DNA of 64,000 bases from an uncultured Caldilineaceae bacterium (GCA_951813625.1 CATOTS010000004.1:1-64000), one strand, 5' to 3'. Shown: positions 1-10,116, counted from the stretch's first letter. Notes: a model not told the origin generated them from the letters alone. Numbers and translations are program-made.

Positions 1-464
1 ATGCCGTTGACCTGCTGGTCGATCATCTGGTCGCCCTCGAGGCCGCCGGGGATGTCGGGTCGGATGAGTCCGGGTCCATTGACGGGCGAGGCGACCTGTC
101 CGTCTGGCCCGATCATGCGCAGCAGCACTTCGCGCCAGCGGTCTTCGACGTGGATTCCTTGCTCCGATCCGCTCATGATGCGCATGCGCGGCATGGCTTC
201 GAGGAACTTGAGGGTGATACCGGTGTCGGAGCCGTCGTGGTACATGACGGGCGGGTTGAAGCGGAAGGAGGCCTTCCAATAGACGCGGTAGTCGGCTTCC
301 GGGTCGGTCGGCTCGACCATGCCGTTGACGGCGAGGCGGGCGCGGTCGGCGAGGTCGAGGGTGGCGGGCGTCCAGGCTTCGGTGCGGCGTCCTCGCCGCA
401 GGCTCTGGGGCGGGGGAGGCGCGTCGGGCCGGATGTACTGGAGTTCGTGGGAGGTATCTGCCAT
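1..464 (-). CDS. Unrecognised protein, 3' end beyond the window
   Basis: An open reading frame runs leftward from an ATG at 464 to the window edge without a stop, giving about 154 residues of an incomplete protein. The start is supported by AGGAGA about 8 bases upstream. The N-terminus begins MADTSHELQYIRPDAP and has no signal peptide or membrane segment. It is rich in charged and aromatic residues, with a stretch reading DLADRARLAVNGM near residue 38. I do not recognise the family. It lies 30 bases downstream of the Opp-type ATPase on the same strand, so the two are probably co-transcribed. Codon use and GC match the neighbours. Confidence 0.7.
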   Translation of the reverse strand, partial: MADTSHELQYIRPDAPPPPQSLRRGRRTEAWTPATLDLADRARLAVNGMVEPTDPEADYRVYWKASFRFNPPVMYHDGSDTGITLKFLEAMPRMRIMSGSEQGIHVEDRWREVLLRMIGPDGQVASPVNGPGLIRPDIPGGLEGDQMIDQQVNG

Positions 465-494
465 GTCGGTTTCTCCTGGACTGCTCGTTTTGGG

Positions 495-1559
<1,065 letters not shown>

Positions 1560-1565
<6 letters not shown>

Positions 1566-2569
1566 GTTCGGAGTTAGATTAGGGCAGGCAAGAGAGCCAA
1601 GTCTTTGTCAGAGAGATGGAGAGATGGCTTCCTGGGTTGCCAAGAGTAGGCAATCAGCCCGGCGATAAGATTGACGCTAAAGTTGGTTTGGCTCCGGTGA
1701 CGGGTATGTTCAATCTGTGAGATATTCTTGAGCTGGTCAACGATGGTCCCGATGACGAAGCGCTTACGCGTGAGCAGCTTGTCTTCGAGAACAACAAGTC
1801 GATTCTGCATGTTTTTGCGGATGGGCGTGATCGGCAACGGGCGGTCTGCCGCCATCAATTGCAGTCCGCGAGCGCAGAGTTGCTCAAAGAGAGCCTGGGA
1901 GAGATAGCCGCGGTCGCCGACCAGCTTGCCCCATAGGTTCTTGGTCATCTGTGGGACCGGCTTGCGGTCATCTATGTTGCCGGGCGTGAGTTGAACCGCA
2001 AGCAATTCACCCTGGTCATTGACAATCAGATGGAGCTTGCAGCCATAGAACCATCCCATGTTGCTCTTGCCCCGCGTGGCCACCTCGGCAAAGACTCGGT
2101 GGCGGGCGATGCGCCGGTTGTGGCAGACGGACAACGGGGTCGAATCGATGAATGCCACCCCTTTCGCCTGGCCAAAGCGCGCAGGCAGATAGAGACACAT
2201 GGCTGGCAGGGCTGATGGCATTAACGCCACAAAGCGCGTGTAACTGACCAGTGTAGGGAATTCACTGCGCACATGCTCACATACGTGCTGCGCATCGTAG
2301 GCCTTGAAATCGCGATAATGCGACTGGTGGAAGTGAATCAGAATCGTCATTACTTCACGCAAGCTCAGCCGCGGGGCCGGCCCGCGCTTGCGAGTCACGC
2401 CCAACAGTTCGGCATTCTCTTGTGTAGCCAACCACTGACAGAAGTCATCGACATGACAGTACAGTTTGAGTATACTCATCACTGAGCGCCTTTCCTTGCT
2501 GGAGAATTTGGGTTGCAGAACTTCAACTCTACCAGCTTGTTAAGGTGCTCACTTACTCCGAATTCAGGT
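1560..2569 (-). mobile_element. IS982-family insertion sequence
   Basis: About 1.01 kb with one transposase gene and imperfect terminal inverted repeats. The left end 1560-1577 (ACCCAAGTTCGGAGTTAG) matches the reverse complement of 2552-2569 (ACCTGAATTCGGAGTAAG) at 14 of 18 positions. Size and organisation fit IS982. I could not find a clean target duplication in the flanks, so the exact boundaries are uncertain by a few bases. The element separates the Opp-type ATPase from the ferritin-like gene and overlaps the extreme 5' end of the ATPase reading frame. Confidence 0.85.
1574..2479 (-). CDS. IS982-family transposase (DDE)
   Basis: Catalyses cut-and-paste movement of the surrounding element. 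The protein of about 301 aa has the usual IS982 length and a DDE triad that can be placed: D112 in [12 protein letters not shown]189 in [10 protein letters not shown] and E232 in [13 protein letters not shown]. These surround the conserved YGCKLHL and LTPGNIDD segments. I chose the ATG at 2479 (MSILKLYC) rather than a GTG one codon earlier; AGGAAAGG lies upstream. The reading frame is intact, so the element may still be active. The stop codon sits inside the left terminal repeat. GC is visibly lower than in the flanking genes. Confidence 0.93.
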   Translation of the reverse strand: MSILKLYCHVDDFCQWLATQENAELLGVTRKRGPAPRLSLREVMTILIHFHQSHYRDFKAYDAQHVCEHVRSEFPTLVSYTRFVALMPSALPAMCLYLPARFGQAKGVAFIDSTPLSVCHNRRIARHRVFAEVATRGKSNMGWFYGCKLHLIVNDQGELLAVQLTPGNIDDRKPVPQMTKNLWGKLVGDRGYLSQALFEQLCARGLQLMAADRPLPITPIRKNMQNRLVVLEDKLLTRKRFVIGTIVDQLKNISQIEHTRHRSQTNFSVNLIAGLIAYSWQPRKPSLHLSDKDLALLPALI

Positions 2570-2590
2570 TACTTACGGCGGAAATCCCCG

Positions 2591-3922
2591 TCAGGCGGGC
2601 GTCTCTTGCTCCTGCTCGCGGGGCACTTTCCGATAGAATTCGTCCCACCATGCGGCCCTCGGCAGGGCCTGGTCGCGCTCGATGATTGCCTGGTAGCGTG
2701 CGCGTACGATTTCGTAGCGCTGCTGCATTGCTTCCATGGACTCGAATTCGGGCAGCAGCCATTTGCGGCCGAACTGGGCGTGCAGGACCTCGTCGGCCCA
2801 GTCGTAGTCTTGGAACGTGATGGAGAGAGGGTCTTCGGCCTTGCGGGCGACCTCGTATTCTCGGCGCTTGCCGTCCTGCTTCATCAGGCCCTGTTCGACG
2901 CCCCAGAGGAGGACCTGGCGGTCCACCGGTTCCAGCTGGGTATTGGGGAACTCGGCGAAGCTGATCTCGTGGGGCACAGCGGCCCAGTCAACTCCCCCTC
3001 TTTCAAATTCGATCTCGCCCATCATGGCGTGGCGGGCCTCATCCCAGAGTTGGCGCGCCATGTCGCGGTAGAACTCCCATGGCTGGCCGTCCCAGTCGTA
3101 GATGATGAGGGCGAGCAGCTCGGGGACGTGCATTTCGGTCAGGCGGACGTAGAACATCCACCAGTTGCGCTCGTCCGGCGAGGCCTCCTCGCCGGGGCCG
3201 ATGCCGCGCGAGTCCCACAGCCTGGAGAAGCGTTGATCGCGCATTGGGGAGCGGACCGGTTCGAAGGGCTCTGCGGCGCGAGCCGGCGGCAACTGGGCAG
3301 CCGTTGTGCGTTCGCCGTCGCCGTCGATTCCGCCTGCGGCGTCGAGGTATGACTGCAAATGATTGGCCCAGGCTAGGCGCGCGTCTGCTTGCGCCGTCTC
3401 CTGTTGCGGAGGGATCAGCGTATTCAGAGCGCGCTGTCCCCAGGCAAGCTGCTCCTCTTCTTCGAGCAGAATGAAGCGAAGCAGGCGCAGGGTGGGCTGA
3501 TCGGCAAGGGGGTTGGCTTCCGTCCGATGGCGATTCATGGCGGCGATGGCCGCCGGCTTGAGAACGCCGTAGACGCCGGTGAGAAGCTCGAGGCTCGTGC
3601 GCGAGCGGAGCAGCTCCTGGAAGAAGGCGTCGAGGGCGGGGTCGGGAACGCGGTCGAGGTGGAGCGGCGGTGTGCGCATCTCCTTGACGCGGTCGCGCAG
3701 CCAGGTGCAGTGCTCGGCGTCCTGCCAGAGGTGGAGTGAGAGGCCGCACTTGACCTCCCACTCCGGCACGGCGTTGAGATGCGCTGCCAGACAGCGCATG
3801 GTCTGGGCCTCGACGAAGAGGCAGCGCCGCAGCAACCGCACGGTGCGCTCAACTCCGTATCCCGCGACTGCGCCGTCTGCGTAGGAGCAGAGGTCAGCGA
3901 GCGGGGGTGCGGTTGCCTTCAT
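2591..3922 (-). CDS. Ferritin-like diiron-type protein with two four-helix units
   Basis: A soluble 443-aa protein with no signal peptide. Four Glu/His clusters suggest two ferritin-like carboxylate-bridged diiron units. The N-terminal half has E38 with DAEH at 68-71, then LLEEEEQLAWGQ near 152-163. The C-terminal half has TEMHVPELL near 262-270, DEARHAMMGE near 294-303 and DEVLHAQ near 377-383. The family fold is inferred from these motifs, and no specific function is known to me. Ferritin-like oxidases and oxygenases use such sites. It lies downstream of a sugar-binding protein on the same strand. A decayed relative of its C-terminal part lies at 26234-26600, so the gene has been duplicated. 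Confidence 0.6.
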   Translation of the reverse strand: MKATAPPLADLCSYADGAVAGYGVERTVRLLRRCLFVEAQTMRCLAAHLNAVPEWEVKCGLSLHLWQDAEHCTWLRDRVKEMRTPPLHLDRVPDPALDAFFQELLRSRTSLELLTGVYGVLKPAAIAAMNRHRTEANPLADQPTLRLLRFILLEEEEQLAWGQRALNTLIPPQQETAQADARLAWANHLQSYLDAAGGIDGDGERTTAAQLPPARAAEPFEPVRSPMRDQRFSRLWDSRGIGPGEEASPDERNWWMFYVRLTEMHVPELLALIIYDWDGQPWEFYRDMARQLWDEARHAMMGEIEFERGGVDWAAVPHEISFAEFPNTQLEPVDRQVLLWGVEQGLMKQDGKRREYEVARKAEDPLSITFQDYDWADEVLHAQFGRKWLLPEFESMEAMQQRYEIVRARYQAIIERDQALPRAAWWDEFYRKVPREQEQETPA

Positions 3923-4020
3923 GTTCTGGTCACTTTCGTGTTCATGCAGTGGCGCGGTGCGGCATGGTTGCCGATTCGCCGCACTTTCGCTACGCGCGTG
4001 CGATCGGTTCCTGGTTCTGC

Positions 4021-5397
4021 CTAGTGGCCTTCGGCCAGGATTTCCTCAATCTGTTCGCAAGCGTCGGCGGTCGCCTGTTCGACCGTTTTGGCGCCGCGAA
4101 CAGCGTTGTCGGTCTCGGTGGTCATGACGCTGAACAGGACGCGGAAGGGCTGCGGGCTGCGCGGCGCGTAGGGCTGCGGCACGGCGTAGAGGAAGCTGTC
4201 CTTGATCATTTCGGTGTCTACTCCGGCCATGGGCTCCTGGAATGCCTTGGTTTCGAAGATCGAATAGCGGGTGGGCGAGTTGATGAAGGCCATCGTCGTG
4301 CCGGCGTCGTAGGCCTCTTCCCAGATCTCACTGCTGCTGCGGTAGCGCATCCAGGCGTAACATTCGTCGGGATAGGGGCTGTTGGACGAGATGTTCATCT
4401 GACCGGTGTCGCCCCAGCAGTTGAAGCCGGCGGGCCCGGCGGGTCCGACGACGAAGTCCCACTCAAATTCCAGCTGGCGATCCGGCAAGAGGTCCTTCAC
4501 GCCGTCGCATGAGGTGGTCCCTCCGACTACGATTTTGCCGGTATTGAAGGTGATGCCCAGCTCACCGGCCTGCATCTCAGGCGGCGGCTGGATTCCGTGG
4601 ACCTGTACAATGTCGGCAATAAATTGGATTGCCTCCTGCACAGGTTGTTCGGTGACGGTGCACTTGGTATACGCCTCATCGAAGATGTCACCGCCGAAGG
4701 CGCGAATCACCGCCAGGATGTGCGTGCCCCAGAAGCCGCTGAAGAAGTACTGGTCGGCCTCGCCGTCGCCGTCCATGTCCTCGGTCATCTGCTTGCCGAT
4801 CTCGACGAAGCTGTTCATATTCCAACCCTCTTCCTTCTTTTCCCAGTAGAGCTCCGAGGGCGTGGGCAGCCCGGCCTCGGCGAAGAGGCCCTTGTTGTAG
4901 CGAAACATGTGGCCGCAGGAAGTGTAGGGCAGCCCGACAACCTTGCCGTCAATGGAGGTGTCGCCGGGGAAGACGATGTCGTCGAAATCGATGTCGGGGT
5001 CGGCGGCGATGTAGTCGTCGATCGGCACGTAGCCGCCGGCATAGTAGCCTTCGGCAAAGAAACCGGCGTGGCTGCCGATGATGTCGGGGGCATCACCAGC
5101 CGCAATCATGATGGGAAGCTTGGTATTGAAGTCGCCCCACGGCAGCACGAACGGCTTGACGGTAATGTCGGGCCGTTTGGCGGCGAAGAGGTCGAACAGG
5201 CCCTGCATGACGGGCAGATCGGACTCGGTGCCGTGGCGGGAGAAAAGGATTTCGACCTTTTCGGCTGCGGGCCCCGTGTCGGCGGCGGCCTCCTGTTCTG
5301 CCGGGGCCGCAGGCATACAAGCAGCAACCAGGGTTCCCGCGGCTGCCCCCGCAGACAGGTTCAGAAAGGTGCGTCGTGACAATCTCGTGCTGTTCAT
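4021..5397 (-). CDS. Sugar ABC transporter substrate-binding lipoprotein, Tat-type leader
   Basis: Extracytoplasmic binding protein of the sugar (family 1) type, 458 aa. The leader has a twin-arginine motif (LSRRTFLNL, RR at 8-9) and a lipobox ending at Cys27 (VAAC), so it is probably exported folded and lipid-anchored. The mature part has the family layout, including ILFSRHGTESD and later QEPMAGVD near the C-terminus. The ATG at 5397 has GGGAGGAC upstream. No permease genes are beside it: an NHL protein lies upstream and a ferritin-like protein downstream. It must work with permeases encoded elsewhere, or its partners were lost near the IS insertion. Substrate unknown. Confidence 0.88.
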   Translation of the reverse strand: MNSTRLSRRTFLNLSAGAAAGTLVAACMPAAPAEQEAAADTGPAAEKVEILFSRHGTESDLPVMQGLFDLFAAKRPDITVKPFVLPWGDFNTKLPIMIAAGDAPDIIGSHAGFFAEGYYAGGYVPIDDYIAADPDIDFDDIVFPGDTSIDGKVVGLPYTSCGHMFRYNKGLFAEAGLPTPSELYWEKKEEGWNMNSFVEIGKQMTEDMDGDGEADQYFFSGFWGTHILAVIRAFGGDIFDEAYTKCTVTEQPVQEAIQFIADIVQVHGIQPPPEMQAGELGITFNTGKIVVGGTTSCDGVKDLLPDRQLEFEWDFVVGPAGPAGFNCWGDTGQMNISSNSPYPDECYAWMRYRSSSEIWEEAYDAGTTMAFINSPTRYSIFETKAFQEPMAGVDTEMIKDSFLYAVPQPYAPRSPQPFRVLFSVMTTETDNAVRGAKTVEQATADACEQIEEILAEGH

Positions 5398-5636
5398 GGT
5401 CGTCCTCCCGGATGAAATGAAATGTGGAATCTCTTTCAGTGTGTTGCCACAAATCGATCAGACGACGTACGGCCCATATGAAGTCCCGAACTGAAAGAAA
5501 GAAGAGAGCGAATCTCCTTTCCCCCGCGCCCTACCCTTGACCTCCTTTCGTGCGATGTAGCGACTGTGCCCGCGGACCTTGATGCATTCCGGGACTGCAA
5601 TGCATTGGTCTCCAGCACCAGTTCCCAATTGGTTGG

Positions 5637-6533
5637 CTAGATCTTAACCAGCTTACGCGCCTTGTTGCCATCCGTGCCGAGCTCGGCGACGAATACGTTG
5701 CCTTTGGAGTCGCACCAAATGCCGTGGGGCATGGTCAGGCCGGTCTCGAAGCCGCGCAGGCGGCCGACCAGCTCGCCGTCTTCGGCAAATATCGAGACGC
5801 CGATGGGCCCCGGCCCCTTGCCGAGCGAGCCGCCCTGCTCGGCGACGTAGACGAGCCCATCGGGGCTGCAGTAGACGTCGCCGGGGCCGTTCACATCCTC
5901 CCACATGGTGATGAACTGACCTTCGCGGTCGAAGATCTGGATGCGGCTCGACTCGCGGTCGCAGATGAGGACCCGCCCCTGCGAGTCGATGCCGATGTTG
6001 TGCACCAGGGCGAACTGGCCCGGCTCCATGCCGGAGGTGCCCCAGGAGATTTCGAGGTCGCCTTCGGCGGAGAAGCGATGGACCTGGCGGTTGCCGTAGC
6101 CGTCGGCGGTGAAGATGCTGCCGTCCTCGGCGATGGCGACGCCGGCCGGCATGTTGAATGGCGGATCGAGGGTCGTGCCGTAAGGGGTGACGGTCATCAT
6201 GGCCCAGCCGCGGCGGCCGAGCTCGAGTAGCTTTTCACCGTGCTGGGTATGCTTGGTGACGACGTGCTCCTGGCGGTCTGTGACCCAAACGTAGTCGTCG
6301 GCGTCGATATAGATTCCGTGCGGCTCGGTGAACTCGCCCTCACCCCAGGATGTGATGAAGTTGCCGGAATCTGCCTCGAACGCCACAACCGGGTGTTTGT
6401 GGCGGCAGAAAACGAAGACGCGGTCACGCGAGTCGATGGCGACGTCTGGGACTGAGCCGAGCGACCAGCCTTCGGGCACCTTCGGCCAGCTATCATCCAG
6501 TTCGTAGCGAAAATCGCCGTATCCAAGGGCCAT
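5637..6533 (-). CDS. NHL-repeat six-bladed beta-propeller protein
   Basis: A protein of about 298 aa built of six similar segments. Each has a hydrophobic strand, an Asp-Gly or Ser-Gly turn and a [VI]-[FWY]-V-x-[DE] strand; examples are PDVAIDSRDRVFVF, HGIYIDADDYVWVTD, AGVAIAEDGSIFTAD and HGIWCDSKGNVFVAE. This is the NHL/SMP-30-like propeller pattern. There is no leader peptide. I chose the ATG at 6533 (MALGYGDF) with AAGGGGA upstream; a longer frame to 6671 overlaps the preceding gene and has no propeller sequence. It follows the epimerase by 50 bases, so they are probably one operon. It could be a lactonase-like hydrolase or a ligand-binding propeller; no catalytic residues can be assigned. 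Confidence 0.8.
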   Translation of the reverse strand: MALGYGDFRYELDDSWPKVPEGWSLGSVPDVAIDSRDRVFVFCRHKHPVVAFEADSGNFITSWGEGEFTEPHGIYIDADDYVWVTDRQEHVVTKHTQHGEKLLELGRRGWAMMTVTPYGTTLDPPFNMPAGVAIAEDGSIFTADGYGNRQVHRFSAEGDLEISWGTSGMEPGQFALVHNIGIDSQGRVLICDRESSRIQIFDREGQFITMWEDVNGPGDVYCSPDGLVYVAEQGGSLGKGPGPIGVSIFAEDGELVGRLRGFETGLTMPHGIWCDSKGNVFVAELGTDGNKARKLVKI

Positions 6534-6583
6534 AATCGGTTGTCCCCTTGTGTGGCGCGCGGCGGGGCGCGCAAGGGTAAGTG

Positions 6584-7375
6584 TTACTCTTTGCGCCAGT
6601 GGTCTTCGGCGCTGTCGGCCGGCGTGAAGCCCAGCAGGTCCCAGGCGTAGGGTGTGTCGTAGATCTTCCACCTGTTGTTGGAAGCGCCGTAAATGATTTC
6701 GTACTCGACGTCGGGGCGCTCGACGCAGGCGCGGAATAAGCCCTTGGCATCGCGATGGCTGAACCAGCTCACGAGCGAACGGTAGTCTTTGCCTGGGCCG
6801 TCCCAGGGCGGCAGCGTGCCGAGGCGAACACAGATGACCTCCATAGGGCGCTCGTCGGGGCGGTCGATGTTGGCGCCCTCAGTGTAGTAGCGGCCGAGGG
6901 ACTCGCCGAAGATCTTGGTCGCGCCGTAGCGGCTGTCGGGCCTGGCGTCGTCGTCGCCCTTGACGAGCGGGACGGAGGCCGGATCGAGGCCGTCGAGGCG
7001 GCCAGAAACGATGGACGCGTAGGGCTCGTCGAATTCGTAGCAGCCCATCACGTGCATCGAGCTGGCGAATATGACACGGCGCACGCCGGCGTCGTGGGCG
7101 GCGTCGAACATGCGCGCGGTTGCGATCAGGTTTGGGTTGGTGAGTACGTCCCAGCCGATTTCGACCTCGTGGCGCGGGTCGGCGGCGAGGTGGATGACGA
7201 CGTCCATGCCTTCGAAGATGGGCGGCAGCGCGGCCGGGTCACAGAGGTCGGCCTGCGTCGAGCTGGGCCAGTCGGAGGGCTTCAGGTCGATGCCGTGAAC
7301 TTCGTGATCGGAAGCGAGATCGGGCGCGAGGAAGGCGCCGATGGTACCGCTGATGCCGGTGATCAGAATCTTCAT
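6584..7375 (-). CDS. NAD-dependent epimerase/dehydratase (extended SDR, uronate-dehydrogenase-like)
   Basis: A 263-aa Rossmann enzyme. The nucleotide loop is GISGTIG at 7-13, and the catalytic YxxxK is Y150/K154 in SRYGATKIFGE, with Ser105/106 in FASSMHV. Short length and the LIATARMF-DAAHDAGVRR region resemble uronate dehydrogenases and related sugar-nucleotide SDRs, so oxidation or epimerisation of a sugar or sugar acid is likely; the substrate cannot be fixed. The ATG at 7375 lies about 20 bases downstream of a predicted transcription start from the promoter at 7402-7430. It heads an operon with the NHL protein and perhaps the binding protein. A truncated, nonsense-bearing copy lies at 8781-9115. 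Confidence 0.88.
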   Translation of the reverse strand: MKILITGISGTIGAFLAPDLASDHEVHGIDLKPSDWPSSTQADLCDPAALPPIFEGMDVVIHLAADPRHEVEIGWDVLTNPNLIATARMFDAAHDAGVRRVIFASSMHVMGCYEFDEPYASIVSGRLDGLDPASVPLVKGDDDARPDSRYGATKIFGESLGRYYTEGANIDRPDERPMEVICVRLGTLPPWDGPGKDYRSLVSWFSHRDAKGLFRACVERPDVEYEIIYGASNNRWKIYDTPYAWDLLGFTPADSAEDHWRKE

Positions 7376-7401
7376 TGAGGATTCCTTGTGGGTCTGCGCC
7401 C

Positions 7402-7430
7402 ATCATACGGCGGCACGGGTGGACTGTCAA
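7402..7430 (-). promoter_or_regulatory. Sigma-70-like promoter for the epimerase operon
   Basis: On the minus strand, TTGACA (7425-7430) is followed by a 17-base spacer and TATGAT (7402-7407). This is a near-consensus promoter, with a start expected near 7395, about 20 bases before the epimerase ATG. Confidence 0.75.
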
Positions 7431-7900
7431 GCGGAAGGAATCAAGGAGACAGGGCAATTGCATCTAAATTGAGTCAAAGCATCGAAATGATGCCGCAATC
7501 CCATTCGGCTCGGGATCAGACACCTGAACTGCTTCCCCAATGAAATCCAAAGATATTGCCCAACGGCCCTGCCGGCGGCTCGTCCATGAATCCAGCCAGC
7601 CCCCCTTCTGATAGTCCGTCGTTCGCAGAAGGACCCCCATGAGCAATCAGGAACGAACAACAAGAATTGCCCAACAAACCGGGTTTCCGTGCAAGAGCCG
7701 GCGGCACGAGCTATAGTAGGACCATGACCTGCGCAACATCCGCCGGCAATGACAGAAGAAACAACACGGCAGGCGCCGCGCAACCCAATTTCGCGCAACG
7801 CCGGGCAAGAGAATTGAAACCGTGCTACGCTGTCATGACCATGCCAATCCAACCGAGGGATTCCAGTCAATGTCAGCCCAAAAAAACTGGATCGACCCGA

Positions 7901-7940
7901 CCTGACCGGACTTAACCGGACCTGACCGGACCTGACCGGA
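7901..7940. repeat. Tandem 10-bp repeat, four units
   Basis: Four consecutive decamers: three identical cctgaccgga and one variant cttaaccgga (second unit). Partial units flank the block. It is non-coding. Confidence 0.9.
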
Positions 7941-8124
7941 CTTCGCTAAACTTTGGCCGCCCAAGACAAGCGCAAGAGACACCTGACAACCTTGACTGAC
8001 CTCACATCACAAACACCCAGCCGCCGCCAACCCGGCAGCACACACGAATGAACCGCCACAACGACCGGCCCATGACGCAAGAAGGCAAGATAACGTGAAA
8101 TACACTGCAAGAGCGTTCCAACCA

Positions 8125-8151
8125 TGCTACACTGTCAACATCATGCAAATC
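8125..8151. repeat. Degenerate 27-bp repeat, one of three copies
   Basis: This copy starts TGCTACACTGTCA and ends with CATGCAAATC. It matches the copy near 7823-7849 at 22 of 27 positions and the copy near 8216-8242 at 21 of 27. All three share TGCTAC, CTG, CATGC and a terminal A-rich TC. They are dispersed in non-coding DNA. Function unknown. Confidence 0.55.
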
Positions 8152-8780
8152 TGTCCACCCGACCCGGCCCTATACGCGCCAAAAAGCGGCTGCCCCAGAT
8201 TCCTGCTACAATTCCTGCTACGCTGCAAATGTCATGCAATTCAAACCACCACATTCTGCCCGAAACACGCCCGAGTTACCGCCGATCCCGGTGCCCGACA
8301 CCCCTCCCGCAAGAAAAAAAAATTGGACGACATTGGGCTATATTGGCCGACATTGGCCGACATGAGTCGACGTATTCTGCCAAAACGAGAGGACTTCGCT
8401 TCCAGCAGACAGCGGAGCCAGACGACCGCCATGGCAGGTCTGCAAACACGCCAATCTTGCGGCCAACGGCGGTACGAACCAGGACAGTTCTGCCTGGTTG
8501 AGAACGTCGAATCGCTCGGTCTTACCAGGGAAACTGCTTGGAAACTGGAAGGCACCCGATTGAAGCCAAGTGCTTTCACACGCCGCCTGCAAGGGTGTGA
8601 CGACTGAAATCCCAGAATGCGACTGTTGCCAAAAGTCATGCCATCAAAAGGGACCCAAAGCAGAATTGTAAAACTGGTGGCTCCCATGACTGGAAGTTGA
8701 CTGAATTTGACGACTGACAGCCTGTGTTGTGACGGATTTTCGTAATCATTGGGCAGACTGACACCGATTCCCACCTATAT

Positions 8781-9115
8781 TCACATTCTTATTTTCGAAA
8801 TCCCGGCGGAAATGACGCGGCACAAGCGGGCGTCGTGTGCGGCGTCGAACATGCGGGCGGTGGCGATCAGGTTGGGGTTGGTCAGCTCTTCCCAGCCGAT
8901 TTCGATTTCGTGGCGGGGTTCGGCAGCGAGGCGGATGACAACCTCGACTCCGGCAAAGGCGGGCGGCAATGCGCCCGGATCGCAGAGGTCCGCCTGCGCC
9001 GCGTTGGGTCAGGCGGAAGGTCTCAGGTCGATGCCGGACACGTCGTGGTCGCGAGCCAGCGCGGGCGCGAGGAATGTACCGATGGCACCGCTGATGCCGG
9101 TGATGAGGATCTTCA
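8781..9115 (-). pseudogene. Truncated, nonsense-mutated copy of the epimerase gene
   Basis: From an ATG at 9115 the frame reads MKILITGISGAIGTF, closely matching the epimerase at 6584-7375. Codon 36, Trp in the intact paralogue, is TGA here (9009-9011). The same frame then continues as QADLCDPGALPPAFAGVEVV and IGWEELTNPNLIATARMF. Similarity ends around 8811, near the equivalent of residue 100, before the catalytic Tyr/Lys. The frame closes at 8781. It is a 5' fragment of a duplicated gene with one nonsense mutation and cannot make an active enzyme. Confidence 0.9.
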
Positions 9116-9270
9116 TTGTCGTATCCCGATGGGAGGCTGCGGCGAATGGTATTTCGAGTGAATTTGGAGTTTGGGTTTTGGAAGGCGGACGCCGGGGGGT
9201 GGCGGGACCGGCGCCGGCAAATTTTGAAGAGTCGATTCCGAGGCGGTCAGCCGGCGGCAACCTTTTCGGG

Positions 9271-10116
9271 TCAGCGCAGGCGCTCGTCGGGCACGCGGTT
9301 TTGCAGCATAGGCGCCGCCTCGCCGCGATAGTCTGGGATCAGCGGTCCGATCTTTGCCAGCGCCTCCTGCGGCCAGTTTGCGTGCCGGCGGTGCATGAAG
9401 TCGTGGATCCAGCTCTGCGTCGGCTCCTGCAGGTCGGTGAAGAAAGGGTGGAACCAGATGGTGATCACTGTGCGCTTGTCGCTCGAACGGTTGGCGTGGG
9501 ACGAGTGGAACATGCGGGCGTCGCCGACGACGAGGTCGCCGGCCTTTACGGGCACGTCGATCTCGCCGGGATAGTCGCGGAAGCGGGGATCGTCGGGGTT
9601 GTCGATGCGGTTGATCTCGCGCGTGTGGGCCTCGCCCATGCCGTGGAGGATATGGCGGCGGCGGTGGGTACCCGGCAGCAGGCGCAGGCAGCCGTTCCGG
9701 CGCTCGGTGTCCTCAAGATAGTACATGAGGAAGATCATCGGCGGCCTGTCGCTGTAGGCGCGCGCGTCCTGCCACATGAGGCAGTCCTGATGCCAGTAAA
9801 GCCGCGGCCCGCCTGGCGGCTTGCTGATGATGACAGCTTTCCAGAATTTGATGTCCCGCAGGCCCATGCGATCGAGCTCGCACAGCGCGCGCGGGTTGCC
9901 GATCAGGTCGGCCAGCTCGGGGTATTCGTCGGAGTCGATCAGGCTGCCGGGCGCCTTGGTCTTGGCCAGCCGTTCGGGGTCGACCTCGGCCAGCGCCTTG
10001 TCGACACAGGCGCGCGTCTGGTTGAGGAGAGATTCGCCGGCCACTTTCTCTATCAAACAGTAGCCCTCCCGCTCGAGCTGGGCCATGCGTGTCGCAGGTG
10101 TAACGTTGTTCGTCAT
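9271..10116 (-). CDS. Phytanoyl-CoA dioxygenase (PhyH) family Fe(II)/2-oxoglutarate oxygenase
   Basis: A 281-aa cytoplasmic oxygenase. The 2-His-1-carboxylate iron site is visible: H109 and D111 in YWHQDCL, and the distal His at about 204 in RMFHSSHAN. R215 in SSDKRTV is placed to bind 2-oxoglutarate. The YYLEDTERRNGCLRLLPGTH segment is typical of PhyH proteins that hydroxylate small molecules rather than phytanoyl-CoA itself. ATG at 10116 with GGAGC upstream. It follows the 2-hydroxyacid dehydrogenase by 47 bases on the same strand, so the two are probably one transcript. Substrate unknown. Confidence 0.9.
   Translation of the reverse strand: MTNNVTPATRMAQLEREGYCLIEKVAGESLLNQTRACVDKALAEVDPERLAKTKAPGSLIDSDEYPELADLIGNPRALCELDRMGLRDIKFWKAVIISKPPGGPRLYWHQDCLMWQDARAYSDRPPMIFLMYYLEDTERRNGCLRLLPGTHRRRHILHGMGEAHTREINRIDNPDDPRFRDYPGEIDVPVKAGDLVVGDARMFHSSHANRSSDKRTVITIWFHPFFTDLQEPTQSWIHDFMHRRHANWPQEALAKIGPLIPDYRGEAAPMLQNRVPDERLR

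Larger units (their letters stand above)
7376..8780. other. 1.4-kb region without a credible gene, containing short repeats
   Basis: Apart from the promoter at 7402-7430, no reading frame here has a plausible protein or ribosome-binding site. GC is lower and base composition is uneven, including an A-rich run near 8313. It holds three related copies of a 27-bp sequence (about 7823-7849, 8125-8151 and 8216-8242) and a block of 10-bp tandem repeats (7901-7940). It lies between the intact epimerase and its truncated copy, so it may be debris from a duplication or insertion. Confidence 0.6.

Noticed and set aside
8241..8774. 177-codon leftward frame in the gene-free region
   Set aside because: No ribosome-binding site, no family features and a composition unlike the neighbouring proteins.
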